Notes: generated by a model not told the origin, from the sequence alone. Positions 9,841 to 19,516 are shown, counted from the first letter of the stretch. The stretch is DNA of 64,000 nucleotides from Streptococcus parasanguinis (GCF_023109675.1 NZ_JALDUR010000002.1:239010-303009), one strand, 5' to 3'. Numbers and translations are program-made.

Positions 9841-10524
9841 ATGTACGACATATCATTTATTGAACCATCTTTGCTTCCTAGAGAACGTTTGGTTTCTGAA
9901 GGGGTAGATAAGCTGAGTCATCAAGAATTGCTATCCATTCTCTTACGGACAGGCAATAAGAAAAAAAGCGTTTATGAGATTGCACAAGGTCTTTTGAGTT
10001 CGGTTAATAGTTTAAAGGAGTTAAGTCAATTAACTCTAGAGGAGCTACAGGAAATCTCAGGTATTGGCCGGGTGAAGGCCATCGAACTTCAGGCTGTGAT
10101 TGAGTTTGGACGAAGGATTCATAAAGACGAATTGATGAGTTCTGAACAGATCATGAGCAGCCAGAAATTGGCCCATAAAATTCAACAGGAAATCGGCCAT
10201 AAGAAACAGGAGCACCTGGTTGCCCTCTATTTAAATACGCAGAATGAAATTATTCATCAGCAGACCATTTTTATTGGAACCGTGAATCGAAGTATTGCGG
10301 AGCCACGTGAAATCCTGCATTATGCACTGAAGCACATGGCAACCTCTATCATCTTGGCTCACAATCATCCATCTGGTGCCGTATTTCCCAGTAAAAATGA
10401 TGATGAAGTAACGCAACGAGTTTTAGAGGCCTGTGAAGTGATGGGTTTAACCCTATTGGATCACTTGATTGTATCTGAAGAAAACTATTATAGTTACCGT
10501 GAAGAGACAGATTATTTGGTATAA
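9841..10524 (+). CDS. radC: RadC family protein (JAB/MPN domain)
   Basis: Member of the RadC/YsnR family; once called a DNA repair protein, its true biochemical role is unknown. A helix-hairpin-helix segment lies at about residues 40-80 ([15 protein letters not shown]), and the C-terminal half is a JAMM metal-binding domain with His174 and His176 in AHNHPSG followed by the acidic pair in SKNDDEV. The length of 227 residues is normal. The start has GGAGGAAA. The gene is late-competence induced in pneumococcus, and a cin-box lies here just upstream. A 175-bp repeat follows 4 nt after the stop. Confidence 0.93.
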   Translation: MYDISFIEPSLLPRERLVSEGVDKLSHQELLSILLRTGNKKKSVYEIAQGLLSSVNSLKELSQLTLEELQEISGIGRVKAIELQAVIEFGRRIHKDELMSSEQIMSSQKLAHKIQQEIGHKKQEHLVALYLNTQNEIIHQQTIFIGTVNRSIAEPREILHYALKHMATSIILAHNHPSGAVFPSKNDDEVTQRVLEACEVMGLTLLDHLIVSEENYYSYREETDYLV

Positions 10525-10528
10525 AAAA

Positions 10529-10703
10529 GAGAGTGGGACAGAAATCAGTAATTCGTTAGAATTCGATTTCGTCGTCCCACCTCCGCACAGTTGAGTAGGG
10601 CTGTAAAAGCTGATGAAATCAGCGTAGTAGAGCCCACTCAACCACTGCGTCTTGCTCGACAATCCAAAAATAATTGAGAGGCTAGGATTTTTGTCCCAGC
10701 CTC
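10529..10703 (-). repeat. 175-bp three-hairpin intergenic repeat, copy B
   Basis: Inverse-orientation copy of the element at 4551-4726, with the same three hairpins and near-identical sequence. It fills the gap between convergent radC and rex, so its terminal hairpins (GTGGGAC... and GAGGCTGGGAC...) probably end both transcripts. Its GAGGCTGGGAC end faces the rex stop codon, as in the other copies relative to their upstream genes. Confidence 0.9.
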
Positions 10704-10726
10704 TTTTCTTGTTAATGTATAAATCT

Positions 10727-11374
10727 TTATTCTTCGTTTTTTCGCATGAAATAAAGGAGTGTTTGCAATTCACTAGTGAGATCGACATATTGGACAACAA
10801 CGTCTTTAGGAACTGTCAGATGAACCGGAGAAAAGCTTAGAATTCCTTTGACACCGGCATCTACTAAAAGACTAGCAACTTCCTGCGCTTTAATACTTGG
10901 GACAGTTAAAATTGCTGTTTGAATGTCTTCTTGTTTGAGCTTTTCTTTGATCGTAGAAATCCCATAAATGGGGATCCCATCCTTACTTTTGGTATTAATC
11001 AGTTCATGATCATCTACATCAAAAGCCATGACAATTTTCATCTTATTGCGTTCATGGAAGCGATAATTGAGGAGCGCACTTCCCATATTTCCGATCCCCA
11101 CAATAGCGACATTGGTAATGGCATTATCATTTAAAAGATCGGCAAAGAAGTTCATCAGTTTTTTTACGTCATAACCAAATCCCCGTCTTCCTAATTCACC
11201 AAAATAAGAAAAATCTCGGCGAACGGTAGCAGAGTCAATCCCAATTGCATCAGCAATTTGCTTGGAATTGGCGCGCTCTATTTTTTCAGAGTTAAAGCGT
11301 TTAAAAATGCGGTAGTAGAGCGATAAGCGTTTTGCTGTTGCGCGTGGAATTGGAGTATTTTTATCATGTTTCAC
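10727..11374 (-). CDS. rex: Redox-sensing transcriptional repressor Rex
   Basis: Senses the NADH/NAD ratio and represses fermentation and respiration genes when NADH is low. The N-terminal winged helix (residues 1-80; [32 protein letters not shown]) is followed by a Rossmann domain with [13 protein letters not shown]. The frame is open further upstream, but I choose the GTG at 11374 because it gives the usual 215 residues and starts at the conserved region. It is the last gene of the prs-nifS-DUF1831-DUF4649 direction, with its own likely promoter (TTGATT/TACAAT on the minus strand near 11397-11425) that contains a TCACAA half-site, so autoregulation is possible. Confidence 0.94.
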   Translation of the reverse strand: MKHDKNTPIPRATAKRLSLYYRIFKRFNSEKIERANSKQIADAIGIDSATVRRDFSYFGELGRRGFGYDVKKLMNFFADLLNDNAITNVAIVGIGNMGSALLNYRFHERNKMKIVMAFDVDDHELINTKSKDGIPIYGISTIKEKLKQEDIQTAILTVPSIKAQEVASLLVDAGVKGILSFSPVHLTVPKDVVVQYVDLTSELQTLLYFMRKNEE

Positions 11375-11503
11375 AATATCACAACCTTTCCCTCTTATTG
11401 TATAGGAAGATTGTGAAAAAATCAACTATCTAGAGCGGTTTTTCAAAAATATTTTTGTCTAAAGAAAAAGCTGATGGCGATGGAGAGTTCCATCAGCATC
11501 AGC

Positions 11504-11719
11504 TTAGTTTTCAGCTTGTTCTACCTTTTTCAAAAAAGCATAGAGTCCATCGACTCGCCCTGTATAGGGGAGCTTTTTCCCCTTGTATTCAATGGATACG
11601 ATTGAGTAAGAGTCAGGCAAGGTTACACAGCCTGAAAAAGCTAGAATGCAGGCTGCAAGGTTGGGATAAGTAGTTGTTCGTTCTACTTGGTAAGCGTCGA
11701 TATAAGTTAAGGTTACCAT
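11504..11719 (-). CDS. DUF4649-like small protein
   Basis: A 71-residue protein (MVTLTYIDAYQVER...) that I assign only loosely to the DUF4649 group of streptococcal small proteins; function unknown. I use the ATG at 11719, one base after the stop codon of the preceding gene, with GAGG inside that gene's end as ribosome site; the longer open frame would overlap it by 13 codons. It is translationally coupled to the DUF1831 gene. No membrane segment or catalytic motif is visible. Confidence 0.75.
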   Translation of the reverse strand: MVTLTYIDAYQVERTTTYPNLAACILAFSGCVTLPDSYSIVSIEYKGKKLPYTGRVDGLYAFLKKVEQAEN

Positions 11720-11720
11720 A

Positions 11721-12068
11721 TTAGGCCTCTGTTTTGTTGAAAATTTCTCTTTCGACAAGACTATCCATTAAGAAATAGAATTTTTGTTGGATAATGTCAT
11801 TTTCTGGATTTTTAAAGATATTAACCAGGCGAAGTCCAGACTTGTCTGTAATATTGATCTTAAAACCTGTCAAATCTTTATTGAAAATAATTTTAAGTAG
11901 GAAGCCTTCGCCGCTATTTGGAACGGCTTCGAGCAAACGATTTAACTCGTAATTTCCAACTTTTGTAACAGCGAATGTATTGTCACGTAAGGTATATTTT
12001 TTAACATTTGGGTGTAGACTATAGGTATATTTGCAGTCTTTCAATGAAACACTTGTTTCAAAAGCCAT
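11721..12068 (-). CDS. DUF1831 family protein
   Basis: A 115-residue soluble protein matching the DUF1831 family of lactic acid bacteria, described in databases only as possibly linked to amino-acid metabolism. It lies 9 nt after the cysteine desulfurase gene and directly before the DUF4649-like gene, so the three are surely one transcript. The tight coupling suggests a role around sulfur transfer or cysteine use, but this is inference from position only. Confidence 0.8.
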   Translation of the reverse strand: MAFETSVSLKDCKYTYSLHPNVKKYTLRDNTFAVTKVGNYELNRLLEAVPNSGEGFLLKIIFNKDLTGFKINITDKSGLRLVNIFKNPENDIIQQKFYFLMDSLVEREIFNKTEA

Positions 12069-12077
12069 ATTGTTCTC

Positions 12078-13190
12078 CTATAATAAAATTTCTTTAAGTT
12101 TTGTGAGGAAGTCTTGGACCTCCTCTATGGTATTGAGTTCTGAAAAACTAATTCGAAGGGATTCTTTTAGGCGTGAGCTATCTTTTCCATAGAGCGCCTC
12201 AAGGACATGGCTGGGTTGAACTGTACCAGCGGTACAAGCAGAACCTGTAGAGACAGAAATTCCAGCAAGATCGAGTCGCATCAGTAAAACGTCATTTTGG
12301 AAACCCGGAAAGCCAAGGTTCCAAACAAATGGAAGATGATCGTCATTCGCATTTACGTAGTAGTCGTAGGCTGCTAAACCATTGACTAGCTCTTGGCCGA
12401 GTTTTTGAACCTGGTTGAAATTTTCTTCTTGATGAAGTGTAGCTTGCTGAAGCGCGGTTGCCATCCCGACAATAGAAATAAGATTTTCCGTGCTGGCTCT
12501 CATCTTACTTTCCTGATCCCCACCATGGATGAGATTATCAAAATCTGGGACGGCTGCATAAAGGAAGCCGACTCCCTTTGGTCCGTGGAATTTGTGGGCA
12601 GAAGCACTGAGAAAATCAATTCCCAACTCTTCGGGATAGACAGGGACCTTTCCGATTGCTTGGACCGCATCAACGTGAAAGGCAGCTGGATGATCTTTTA
12701 AGAATTCTCCGATTTTTTTAATCGGTAGAAGATCGCCTGTCTCGTTATTGGCAAACATGGTAGAGACAAGAATGGTATCCGGTCTAAGTGCAGCCTTGAT
12801 ATCACTAGCCTGAATGCGTCCATCTCTTGGTTGGACGATCGTAACTTCAAATCCGAAACGTTCTACAAGGTATTCGATGGGTTCGAGAACCGCATGGTGT
12901 TCCAAAGCGGTCGTAATGATGTGTTTGCCATCTGCTTGGTGTTTCAAGCAGTAGCCTTTTATAACGGTATTATTACTTTCTGATCCACCTGAAGTGAAGA
13001 AAATACGATTTGGAAGAGTATGGAGAGACTGAGCAATCTGCTCGCGAGATTCTCGGAGGAGTTTACTAGCCATCCGTCCATGAGCATGAAGGCTCGATGG
13101 ATTTCCAAAAGTGGTCTTCATAGTTTCAGACATTTTATCAATGACTTCAGGTAGAAGGGGAGTTGTTGCGGCATTATCAAAATATATCAC
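12078..13190 (-). CDS. Cysteine desulfurase (NifS/IscS-like)
   Basis: PLP enzyme that takes sulfur from cysteine for tRNA thiolation or Fe-S assembly. It has 370 residues. The PLP lysine is Lys200 (SASAHKFHGPKG), with the partner His at 199, and the persulfide cysteine is Cys319 in STGSACTAG. It lies 9 nt after prs and before DUF1831. SufS, the usual Fe-S desulfurase of Firmicutes, is a different subgroup, so this group I enzyme may serve tRNA thiolation or thiamine synthesis; the sequence does not decide. Confidence 0.93.
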   Translation of the reverse strand: MIYFDNAATTPLLPEVIDKMSETMKTTFGNPSSLHAHGRMASKLLRESREQIAQSLHTLPNRIFFTSGGSESNNTVIKGYCLKHQADGKHIITTALEHHAVLEPIEYLVERFGFEVTIVQPRDGRIQASDIKAALRPDTILVSTMFANNETGDLLPIKKIGEFLKDHPAAFHVDAVQAIGKVPVYPEELGIDFLSASAHKFHGPKGVGFLYAAVPDFDNLIHGGDQESKMRASTENLISIVGMATALQQATLHQEENFNQVQKLGQELVNGLAAYDYYVNANDDHLPFVWNLGFPGFQNDVLLMRLDLAGISVSTGSACTAGTVQPSHVLEALYGKDSSRLKESLRISFSELNTIEEVQDFLTKLKEILL

Positions 13191-13199
13191 ATTAAGACC

Positions 13200-14156
13200 T
13201 TATTTCTTGTGGTAGGCAAATAGAGGACTAACAGGTTTTCTTTCTTGAATGCGAACAATAGCTTCAGCGATCAGTTCGCTAGCTGTTAGATAGTTAATAT
13301 TTTTTGGTGTTGGTCCATTTGGAGCAACAGAATCGGTTACTAAGATTTCTTTGATCGGAGCTTGGTCTAATAATTCAACAGCTCCTTTTACAAATAAACC
13401 ATGGCTTGATACAGCATAAATTTCAGTAGCACCTTCGCGTTCGACGATTTTCGCAGCTTCTGAGAATGTCTTACCAGTATTGAGGATATCGTCAATCAAG
13501 ATCGCTTTCTTATCTTTGACATCCCCGATAATATAGCCATAATCACGGTTTGCATCATCTTGCTCGTAATCAATGATCGCAATCGGTGCATCAAGATATT
13601 CAGCTAAACTACGAGCCCGTTTAACACCTGAGTTTTTAGGGCTGACGACTACAACATCAGGACCAGTTAGACCTTTGTTGATGTAGTGCTCTGCAAAAAG
13701 TGGAATGGTAAAGAGGTTATCTACGGCAATATCGAAGAAACCTTGAACTTGCACTGCATGGAGATCCAGTGTGACGACGCGATCCACCCCAGCTTTGACC
13801 AACATGTTTGCGACGAGCTTAGCTGTGATTGGTTCGCGAGGAGCAGCAGTTCGGTCTTGGCGAGCATAGCCAAAATAAGGCATGACCACATTGACGGTGT
13901 TTGCGCTAGCCCGTTGGCAAGCATCCACCATGATTAACAATTCCATCAAGTGATTGTTAACAGGAAAACTGGTTGATTGAATGATATAAATATCATATCC
14001 ACGAACACTTTCCTCAATATTGACTTGGATTTCACCATCTGAAAACTGACGGGATGAAATTTTCCCAAGTGGAACCCCAGCATGATCCGCGATTTTTTGC
14101 GCAATCTCTGGGTTTGAATTGAGAGAGAAGAGCTTCATATTTTTTTTATCTGACAT
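13200..14156 (-). CDS. prs: Ribose-phosphate pyrophosphokinase
   Basis: Makes PRPP from ribose 5-phosphate and ATP for nucleotide, histidine and tryptophan synthesis. It has 318 residues, class I type. Visible motifs: the flexible-loop region [14 protein letters not shown] (98-110), the metal-binding [13 protein letters not shown] (131-143) and the PRPP loop [10 protein letters not shown] (221-230). First gene of the minus-strand cluster running into nifS, with 9 nt between them. Confidence 0.96.
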   Translation of the reverse strand: MSDKKNMKLFSLNSNPEIAQKIADHAGVPLGKISSRQFSDGEIQVNIEESVRGYDIYIIQSTSFPVNNHLMELLIMVDACQRASANTVNVVMPYFGYARQDRTAAPREPITAKLVANMLVKAGVDRVVTLDLHAVQVQGFFDIAVDNLFTIPLFAEHYINKGLTGPDVVVVSPKNSGVKRARSLAEYLDAPIAIIDYEQDDANRDYGYIIGDVKDKKAILIDDILNTGKTFSEAAKIVEREGATEIYAVSSHGLFVKGAVELLDQAPIKEILVTDSVAPNGPTPKNINYLTASELIAEAIVRIQERKPVSPLFAYHKK

Positions 14157-14228
14157 GTGATTCCAACCTCATTTAGATTTTTAATCTTAGCACTATTTTA
14201 GCAAAAATTTGCGATAATTTCAGCTATT

Positions 14229-14786
14229 TTACAATCTTTCCGCTAATCTAGCGATTTTATTTTTTGCTGCTTTGTAGACGATTCCATGCTCTTTGATGAA
14301 CTGATGGAAATTTTCTTCCTGCTCAGCAGTTTCGACCTCGATTTCTAATTCATAATCTTCAGTGTCTAAATAGAGACTGTGGTCTAGTGCCACCAATCCT
14401 GCAGCTGTTTCTTTTTCGAAGCGTTCTGTTGTTAGGCTTCCCCAGACAGCGAGTTGCTCAACAGGGATTTCTTTAGATATCAAGAGGTTTTTGATTTCCC
14501 CGTCAGGAAACTGTTGGTGTTGAAGGATCGCTTCGGTTTCTTCTGGGCTGAGGTCTTGATTGTACTCGAAATGGCCAACTGCTTCAGGAACCTTGAGAGT
14601 CAATTCAGCTTGATCTGTGAAAGTACGCACCCGCAAAGCCATTTTTTCCTTACGCATGAGCTGGTCGGGGGTATCGATATAGTGATTGGTTTGGACAACC
14701 AATTCTGTATCAGCAAAAAGTGGAAGGAGGGATTGGTATTCCTCCTTATCTAGCAAGGTTTTGTATTCAATTTCTAAATGGTTCAT
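14229..14786 (-). CDS. CYTH domain protein (triphosphate tunnel enzyme type)
   Basis: A 185-residue cytoplasmic protein with the signature ExExK at residues 5-9 (EIEYK) and further charged strands (ALRVRTF, ELTLKVPE, ELEIEVE) that line the triphosphate tunnel in this superfamily. Such proteins hydrolyse triphosphates or act as adenylate cyclases; the substrate here is unknown. It is divergent from relQ with a 94-nt shared promoter region, a pairing conserved in streptococci, which hints at a link to nucleotide-triphosphate or alarmone metabolism. Confidence 0.88.
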   Translation of the reverse strand: MNHLEIEYKTLLDKEEYQSLLPLFADTELVVQTNHYIDTPDQLMRKEKMALRVRTFTDQAELTLKVPEAVGHFEYNQDLSPEETEAILQHQQFPDGEIKNLLISKEIPVEQLAVWGSLTTERFEKETAAGLVALDHSLYLDTEDYELEIEVETAEQEENFHQFIKEHGIVYKAAKNKIARLAERL

Positions 14787-14823
14787 TTGTAGTCCTTTGC
14801 TTTTTTTCGAAAGCGATTCATGA

Positions 14824-14829
14824 TATAAT
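14824..14829 (+). promoter_or_regulatory. relQ operon -10 box
   Basis: TATAAT 51 nt before the relQ ATG; no strong -35 is seen. Confidence 0.45.
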
Positions 14830-14880
14830 AAGATATGTGTTTATTGTATACAAAAATGGTTCAGATTACAAGGTGGTAGG

Positions 14881-15552
14881 ATGGCAATTGATTGGGAAAA
14901 CTTCTTAGATCCTTATATCCAAGCAGTTGGGGAATTAAAAATCAAACTGCGTGGGATTCGTAAGCAATATCGTAAGCAACAAAAGCATTCTCCAATTGAG
15001 TTTGTCACAGGACGGGTCAAGCCGATTGAGAGCATCCGCGAAAAGATGATCCGAAGAAATATTTCTGAAGAAAATTTGGCTCAGGATATGCAAGATATTG
15101 CTGGTCTTCGCATCATGGTCCAGTTCGTAGATGACGTCGAAGAGATCCTAGAGGTTCTGAGACAACGGCAGGATATGCACGTGGTCCAAGAGCGAGACTA
15201 CATCCGCCATAAGAAATCAAGTGGCTACCGGAGTTACCACGTTGTGGTCGAGTACCCGGTCGATACCATTGATGGAAATGAAACGATCTTAGCAGAGATT
15301 CAAATTCGGACTTTGTCCATGAATTTTTGGGCAACCATTGAACACTCGCTCAATTATAAATATAAAGGAGACTTTCCAGACGAGATCAAAAAACGCTTAG
15401 AGACGACAGCAAACCTGGCTTATCTCTTGGATGAAGAGATGGGGGCAATTCGGGATGCGATTCAGGAGGCTCAAGCCCTGTTTGATCCACTTCATCGTAA
15501 GTTAAATGATGGCGTTGGAAATAGTGATGACACAGATGAAGACTACAGGTAA
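14881..15552 (+). CDS. relQ: Small alarmone synthetase RelQ
   Basis: Synthesises (p)ppGpp from GTP or GDP and ATP; a short, synthetase-only RelA/SpoT relative without hydrolase or TGS domains. It has 223 residues. The catalytic region shows [18 protein letters not shown] (109-126), and [17 protein letters not shown] (139-155) with the invariant glutamates. The ribosome site is AAGGTGG. It heads the relQ-nadK-rluD-like-pta operon, the same order described in S. mutans, where stops and starts overlap. Confidence 0.95.
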   Translation: MAIDWENFLDPYIQAVGELKIKLRGIRKQYRKQQKHSPIEFVTGRVKPIESIREKMIRRNISEENLAQDMQDIAGLRIMVQFVDDVEEILEVLRQRQDMHVVQERDYIRHKKSSGYRSYHVVVEYPVDTIDGNETILAEIQIRTLSMNFWATIEHSLNYKYKGDFPDEIKKRLETTANLAYLLDEEMGAIRDAIQEAQALFDPLHRKLNDGVGNSDDTDEDYR

Positions 15553-16354
15553 AAAAGTATCCATTATTCGCAATCGCAAGCGTCAAAGTGAAGAGGTTTT
15601 TCAGCAGTTGCGCTACAAGCTTAGGAAAAATAATTTTATTTTGACGGAGAAGCATCCGGATATTGTGATTTCAATTGGTGGTGATGGGATGTTGCTATCA
15701 GCCTTTCACAAGTATGAACACCAGTTGGATCGAGTTCGCTTTGTTGGCGTCCATACCGGACACTTAGGATTCTATACGGATTACTTAGATAGTGAAATCG
15801 ATAAGCTGGTTGAGAACTTAAAATATGATACTGGAGCCAAGGTTTCCTACCCCATTTTGAATGTCAAGATCACTTTTGACAATGGGGAAACCCGTACCAT
15901 GAGAGCCTTGAATGAAGCAACAATCAAGAGAAGCGACCGGACCATGGTTGCCGATCTTACCATCAATGGAGTTGATTTTGAGCGCTTTAGAGGAGACGGC
16001 ATTACAGTTTCGACTCCTACAGGAAGTACGGCCTACAACAAATCCTTGGGAGGAGCAGTCCTTCACCCAACTATTGAGGCGCTGCAGATTGCGGAAATTG
16101 CCAGTCTCAACAACCGTGTTTATCGTACCTTGGGTTCTTCTGTTATTGTCCCTAAAAAGGATAAGATCGAGATTACACCGACGCGTCCTGGCTTCCACAT
16201 TATCTCTGTCGACAATTCAACCTATTCTTACCGCAATATTGCAAAGGTAGAATACCAGATCGACAACCATAAGATTAATTTCGTGGCAAGCTCCAGTCAT
16301 ACCAGTTTCTGGAATCGGGTCAAGGATGCCTTTATCGGAGATGATAGAGAATGA
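15527..16354 (+). CDS. nadK: NAD kinase
   Basis: Phosphorylates NAD to NADP. The family motifs are present: GGDGMLL with Asp53 counting from the chosen start, [11 protein letters not shown], and [14 protein letters not shown]. The frame is open to 15506, but the ATG at 15527 (MTQMKTTG) or 15536 is more likely because homologs begin at that region. The gene overlaps the end of relQ by 26 nt, so translation is coupled, and its stop overlaps the next start (ATGA). Length 275 residues from the chosen start. Confidence 0.93.
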   Translation: MTQMKTTGKKVSIIRNRKRQSEEVFQQLRYKLRKNNFILTEKHPDIVISIGGDGMLLSAFHKYEHQLDRVRFVGVHTGHLGFYTDYLDSEIDKLVENLKYDTGAKVSYPILNVKITFDNGETRTMRALNEATIKRSDRTMVADLTINGVDFERFRGDGITVSTPTGSTAYNKSLGGAVLHPTIEALQIAEIASLNNRVYRTLGSSVIVPKKDKIEITPTRPGFHIISVDNSTYSYRNIAKVEYQIDNHKINFVASSSHTSFWNRVKDAFIGDDRE

Positions 16355-17244
16355 GATTTGAATTCATTGTCGATGAGCATGTCAAGGTCAAGACTTTTCT
16401 GAAAAAACACGAGGTTTCTAAGGGGCTCTTAGCAAAGATTAAGTTTCGTGGTGGCAAGATCCTTGTCAATGGACGTCCGGAGAATGCGATTTATTTGTTG
16501 GATATTGGGGATCGCTTGGTCATTGATATTCCAGCAGAAGAAGGGTTCGAAACTCTAAAACCCATGGATCGGCCTTTGGATATTTTGTTTGAAGATGATC
16601 ATTTTTTGGTCTTAAACAAACCCTTTGGGATCGCATCGATTCCAAGTGCGATTCATTCCAATACCTTAGCCAATTTTGTAAAGGGCTACTATGTGAAGCA
16701 GGGCTACGAGAACCAGCAGGTTCACATTGTTACTCGTTTGGACAAGGATACAAGTGGCGTTATGCTCTTTGCCAAACATGGCTATGCCCATGCTCGCTTG
16801 GATAAGCAATTGCAGTCTAAAACGATTCAGAAACGCTATTATGCCTTGGTCAAGGGATCTGGGAAGCTTGATCCTGTCGGAGAGATTATTGCTCCGATTG
16901 CGCGTGATGAAGATTCAATTATCACCCGAAAGGTAGCTAAAGGTGGCAAGTATGCTCATACAAGCTACCAGGTTGTTCAATCTTTTGGTGATATTCACCT
17001 AGTGGTTATTCAGTTACACACAGGTCGAACCCACCAGATCCGCGTTCATTTTTCCCATATTGGTTTTCCGCTCTTGGGAGATGATCTCTATGGCGGAAGT
17101 TTAGAAGACGGCATTGAGCGCCAAGCCCTTCATTGTCATCGTCTATCCTATTATCATCCATTTCTTGAGGAAGAATTGGTCATAGAAAGTCCACTGCCTC
17201 CAGATTTCCAAGCTGTATTAACACAGCTTCAAACTAGTTATTAA
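16351..17244 (+). CDS. RluA-family rRNA pseudouridine synthase
   Basis: Converts uridine to pseudouridine in rRNA (or tRNA). It has 297 residues: an N-terminal S4-like RNA-binding region ([20 protein letters not shown], 22-41) and the catalytic domain with Asp131 in [10 protein letters not shown]. The closing motif [11 protein letters not shown] is also present. It is related to RluD/RluE; the exact target base cannot be read from sequence. Overlaps nadK by ATGA and is followed by pta after 21 nt. Confidence 0.92.
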   Translation: MRFEFIVDEHVKVKTFLKKHEVSKGLLAKIKFRGGKILVNGRPENAIYLLDIGDRLVIDIPAEEGFETLKPMDRPLDILFEDDHFLVLNKPFGIASIPSAIHSNTLANFVKGYYVKQGYENQQVHIVTRLDKDTSGVMLFAKHGYAHARLDKQLQSKTIQKRYYALVKGSGKLDPVGEIIAPIARDEDSIITRKVAKGGKYAHTSYQVVQSFGDIHLVVIQLHTGRTHQIRVHFSHIGFPLLGDDLYGGSLEDGIERQALHCHRLSYYHPFLEEELVIESPLPPDFQAVLTQLQTSY

Positions 17245-17265
17245 TTATTAAAAGGAGTAAAACTC

Positions 17266-18240
17266 ATGGAAGTTTTCGAAAATCTCAAAGCCAACCTCGT
17301 TGGTAAGAATGCACGTATTGTATTACCAGAAGGTGAAGAGCCTCGTATTCTCCAAGCGACCAAACGCCTTGTAAAGGAGACAGAGGTAACCCCTGTTTTG
17401 CTTGGTAATCCGGATAAAATTCGGATTTACCTTGAAATTGAAGGGGTTTTGGATGGATATGAAGTCATTGATCCGCATTCTTATCCAGGTTTTGAAGAGA
17501 TGGTAGCTTCCTTGGTAGATCGTCGTAAGGGAAAAATGACAGAAGAAGAAGCACGTCAAATCTTGAAAGACGATGTCAACTACTTTGGTGTCATGTTGGT
17601 ACATCTGGGAATCGTTGATGGGATGGTGTCAGGTGCGATTCACTCAACAGCTGCAACGGTTCGTCCAGCTCTTCAAATTATTAAAACTCGTCCAAATGTC
17701 AAACGGACTTCTGGTGCCTTCCTTATGGTACGTGGATCCGAACGCTACTTGTTCGGGGATTGTGCCATCAACATTAATCCAGATGCTGAAGGCTTGGCTG
17801 AAATCGCCATCAACTCTGCTATCACAGCTAAGATGTTTGGCATTGATCCAAAAATTGCCATGTTGAGCTATTCAACCAAAGGCTCTGGTTTTGGGGAAAG
17901 TGTTGATAAGGTTGTTGAAGCGACTAAGCTTGCTCATGAACTTCGTCCAGACCTTGAAATTGATGGGGAATTGCAATTTGACGCAGCCTTTGTCCCAGCA
18001 ACTGCAGCCTTGAAGGCTCCAGGAAGCAAGGTGGCAGGACAAGCCAATGTCTTTATCTTCCCTGGTATTGAGGCAGGTAACATTGGATACAAGATGGCTG
18101 AACGTTTGGGTGGGTTTGCAGCGGTAGGTCCTGTCTTGCAAGGGTTGAACAAACCAGTGAACGACCTCTCTCGTGGCTGTAATTCAGATGACGTGTACAA
18201 ATTGACCTTGATTACAGCGGCACAAGCAGTAGAACAATAA
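17266..18240 (+). CDS. pta: Phosphate acetyltransferase
   Basis: Exchanges acetyl-CoA and phosphate to acetyl phosphate and CoA, the step before acetate kinase in overflow and ATP-yielding metabolism. It has 324 residues, the short form without regulatory N-terminal domains. Motifs include SGAIHSTAATVRPALQIIKT and the C-terminal FPGIEAGNIGYKMAERLGG. A strong site (AAAGGAG) precedes the ATG. Last gene of the relQ operon, closed by a clear terminator at 18250-18278; alarmone, NADP and acetyl-phosphate supply are thus coupled transcriptionally. Confidence 0.96.
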   Translation: MEVFENLKANLVGKNARIVLPEGEEPRILQATKRLVKETEVTPVLLGNPDKIRIYLEIEGVLDGYEVIDPHSYPGFEEMVASLVDRRKGKMTEEEARQILKDDVNYFGVMLVHLGIVDGMVSGAIHSTAATVRPALQIIKTRPNVKRTSGAFLMVRGSERYLFGDCAININPDAEGLAEIAINSAITAKMFGIDPKIAMLSYSTKGSGFGESVDKVVEATKLAHELRPDLEIDGELQFDAAFVPATAALKAPGSKVAGQANVFIFPGIEAGNIGYKMAERLGGFAAVGPVLQGLNKPVNDLSRGCNSDDVYKLTLITAAQAVEQ

Positions 18241-18249
18241 GAATGATTG

Positions 18250-18278
18250 AAAGGCTCAGGATGATCTTGAGCCTTTTT
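18250..18278 (+). terminator. relQ-pta operon terminator
   Basis: AAAGGCTCA and TGAGCCTTT pair, followed by more T. Confidence 0.88.
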
Positions 18279-18317
18279 CTTTATAAAATCAGAATTTCTA
18301 AACTCTAAGCCGTTCTA

Positions 18318-18326
18318 TGGTATACT
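18318..18326 (+). promoter_or_regulatory. mutY extended -10 promoter
   Basis: TGGTATACT is a good extended -10. Its expected start point (about 7 nt downstream) coincides with the first ATG of mutY at 18333, so the transcript may be leaderless or have only a few leader bases. Confidence 0.6.
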
Positions 18327-18332
18327 AGGAAT

Positions 18333-19487
18333 ATGATGGATTTAAAAGATTACGGGATTATCATGTGGGAGGATGAAAAAATTGCTTCCTTCCGAGAAAA
18401 GTTATTAGCCTGGTATGATGCCAATAAACGGGATCTCCCCTGGAGAAGGACCCAGGATCCTTATAAAATTTGGATCTCAGAGATTATGCTCCAGCAGACA
18501 CGTGTCGATACGGTTATTCCCTATTATGAGCGCTTTCTGGACTGGTTTCCAACTGTCGCTGATTTGGCTCAAGCTCCTGAAGAAAGGCTCTTAAAAGCAT
18601 GGGAAGGCTTGGGCTATTACTCAAGGGTTCGCAACATGCAGAAAGCTGCTCAGCAGATGATGGAAGATCACGGTGGTGTGTTTCCATCAAGCTATGAGGC
18701 TATCTCAAAACTTAAGGGAATTGGGCCTTATACAGCTGGTGCCATTGCTAGTATTGCCTTTGGATTAGCAGAGCCAGCAGTAGATGGCAATGTCATGCGT
18801 GTTCTATCCCGTTTGTTTGAAGTGGACTACGATATCGGAGTTCCGACCAATCGCAAGATTTTTCAAACCATGATGGAAATCTTGATCGATCCGGCCCGGC
18901 CGGGTGATTTTAATCAGGCTTTGATGGATTTGGGATCCGATATTGAATCGCCAGTCAATCCACGGCCGGAAGAGAGTCCTGTTAAGGAGTTTAGTGCGTC
19001 CTACCAACATGGGACCATGGATCGTTATCCCATCAAGGCTCCTAAGAAGAAACCTGTACCTGTCTATCTAACAGCTTTTATTATCAAGGATAGTCAAGGC
19101 CGCTACTTGCTGGAGAAAAATGAGCGAGAAGGGCTTTTATCTGGTTTTTGGCATTTCCCCTTGATTGAAGTGGATGGCCTATCTGAGAACCTAGGTCAAT
19201 TATCCCTACTGAATGGGCAAGGTCATGCAGAAGTCAACCCAGAAATTCTTTCCTTTGAACAAGACTATGACTTGGCTATTGAATGGCAGGACAGATCGTA
19301 TCCTATCGTCCAGCATGTCTTTTCGCATCGCAAGTGGCAGGTTCAACTTCGTTACGGCCTAGTAAAAGAAGGAGAGCAACCAGCAAGTGAATCGACTGTT
19401 TGGTTAACACCAGAAGAATTTTCGGACTATCCTTTTGCTAAACCCCAGCAAAAGATTTGGACGACTTTTACGGAAAATGAAAAATAG
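18333..19487 (+). CDS. mutY: A/G-specific adenine DNA glycosylase without Fe-S cysteines
   Basis: Removes adenine mispaired with 8-oxoguanine. It has 384 residues: helix-hairpin-helix/GPD core with catalytic Glu50 (SEIMLQQTRV) and Asp151 (EPAVDGNVMRVL), hairpin KGIGPYTAG, and a C-terminal NUDIX-like domain (from about residue 245) for 8-oxoG recognition. The four cysteines that bind [4Fe-4S] after the catalytic core in most MutY proteins are missing: residues 200-220 read GSDIESPVNPRPEESPVKEF. The start is uncertain: the -10 box is so close that ATG 18333 or 18336 would be leaderless, while an inner ATG at 18363 is possible. Confidence 0.93.
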   Translation: MMDLKDYGIIMWEDEKIASFREKLLAWYDANKRDLPWRRTQDPYKIWISEIMLQQTRVDTVIPYYERFLDWFPTVADLAQAPEERLLKAWEGLGYYSRVRNMQKAAQQMMEDHGGVFPSSYEAISKLKGIGPYTAGAIASIAFGLAEPAVDGNVMRVLSRLFEVDYDIGVPTNRKIFQTMMEILIDPARPGDFNQALMDLGSDIESPVNPRPEESPVKEFSASYQHGTMDRYPIKAPKKKPVPVYLTAFIIKDSQGRYLLEKNEREGLLSGFWHFPLIEVDGLSENLGQLSLLNGQGHAEVNPEILSFEQDYDLAIEWQDRSYPIVQHVFSHRKWQVQLRYGLVKEGEQPASESTVWLTPEEFSDYPFAKPQQKIWTTFTENEK

Positions 19488-19516
19488 CTAGAGATTATTC
19501 TCTAGCTATTTTTTTT
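19483..19516. terminator. Bidirectional terminator between mutY and the thioredoxin-like gene
   Basis: AATAGCTAGAGA and TCTCTAGCTATT form a perfect 12-bp stem with a TTAT loop; eight T follow on the plus strand. It overlaps the stop codon of mutY and touches that of the convergent gene. Confidence 0.88.

Noticed and set aside
11395..11425. Rex operator at the rex promoter
   Set aside because: Only half-sites (TTGTGA, TCACAA) are visible, not the full inverted repeat, so I mention it only as possible.
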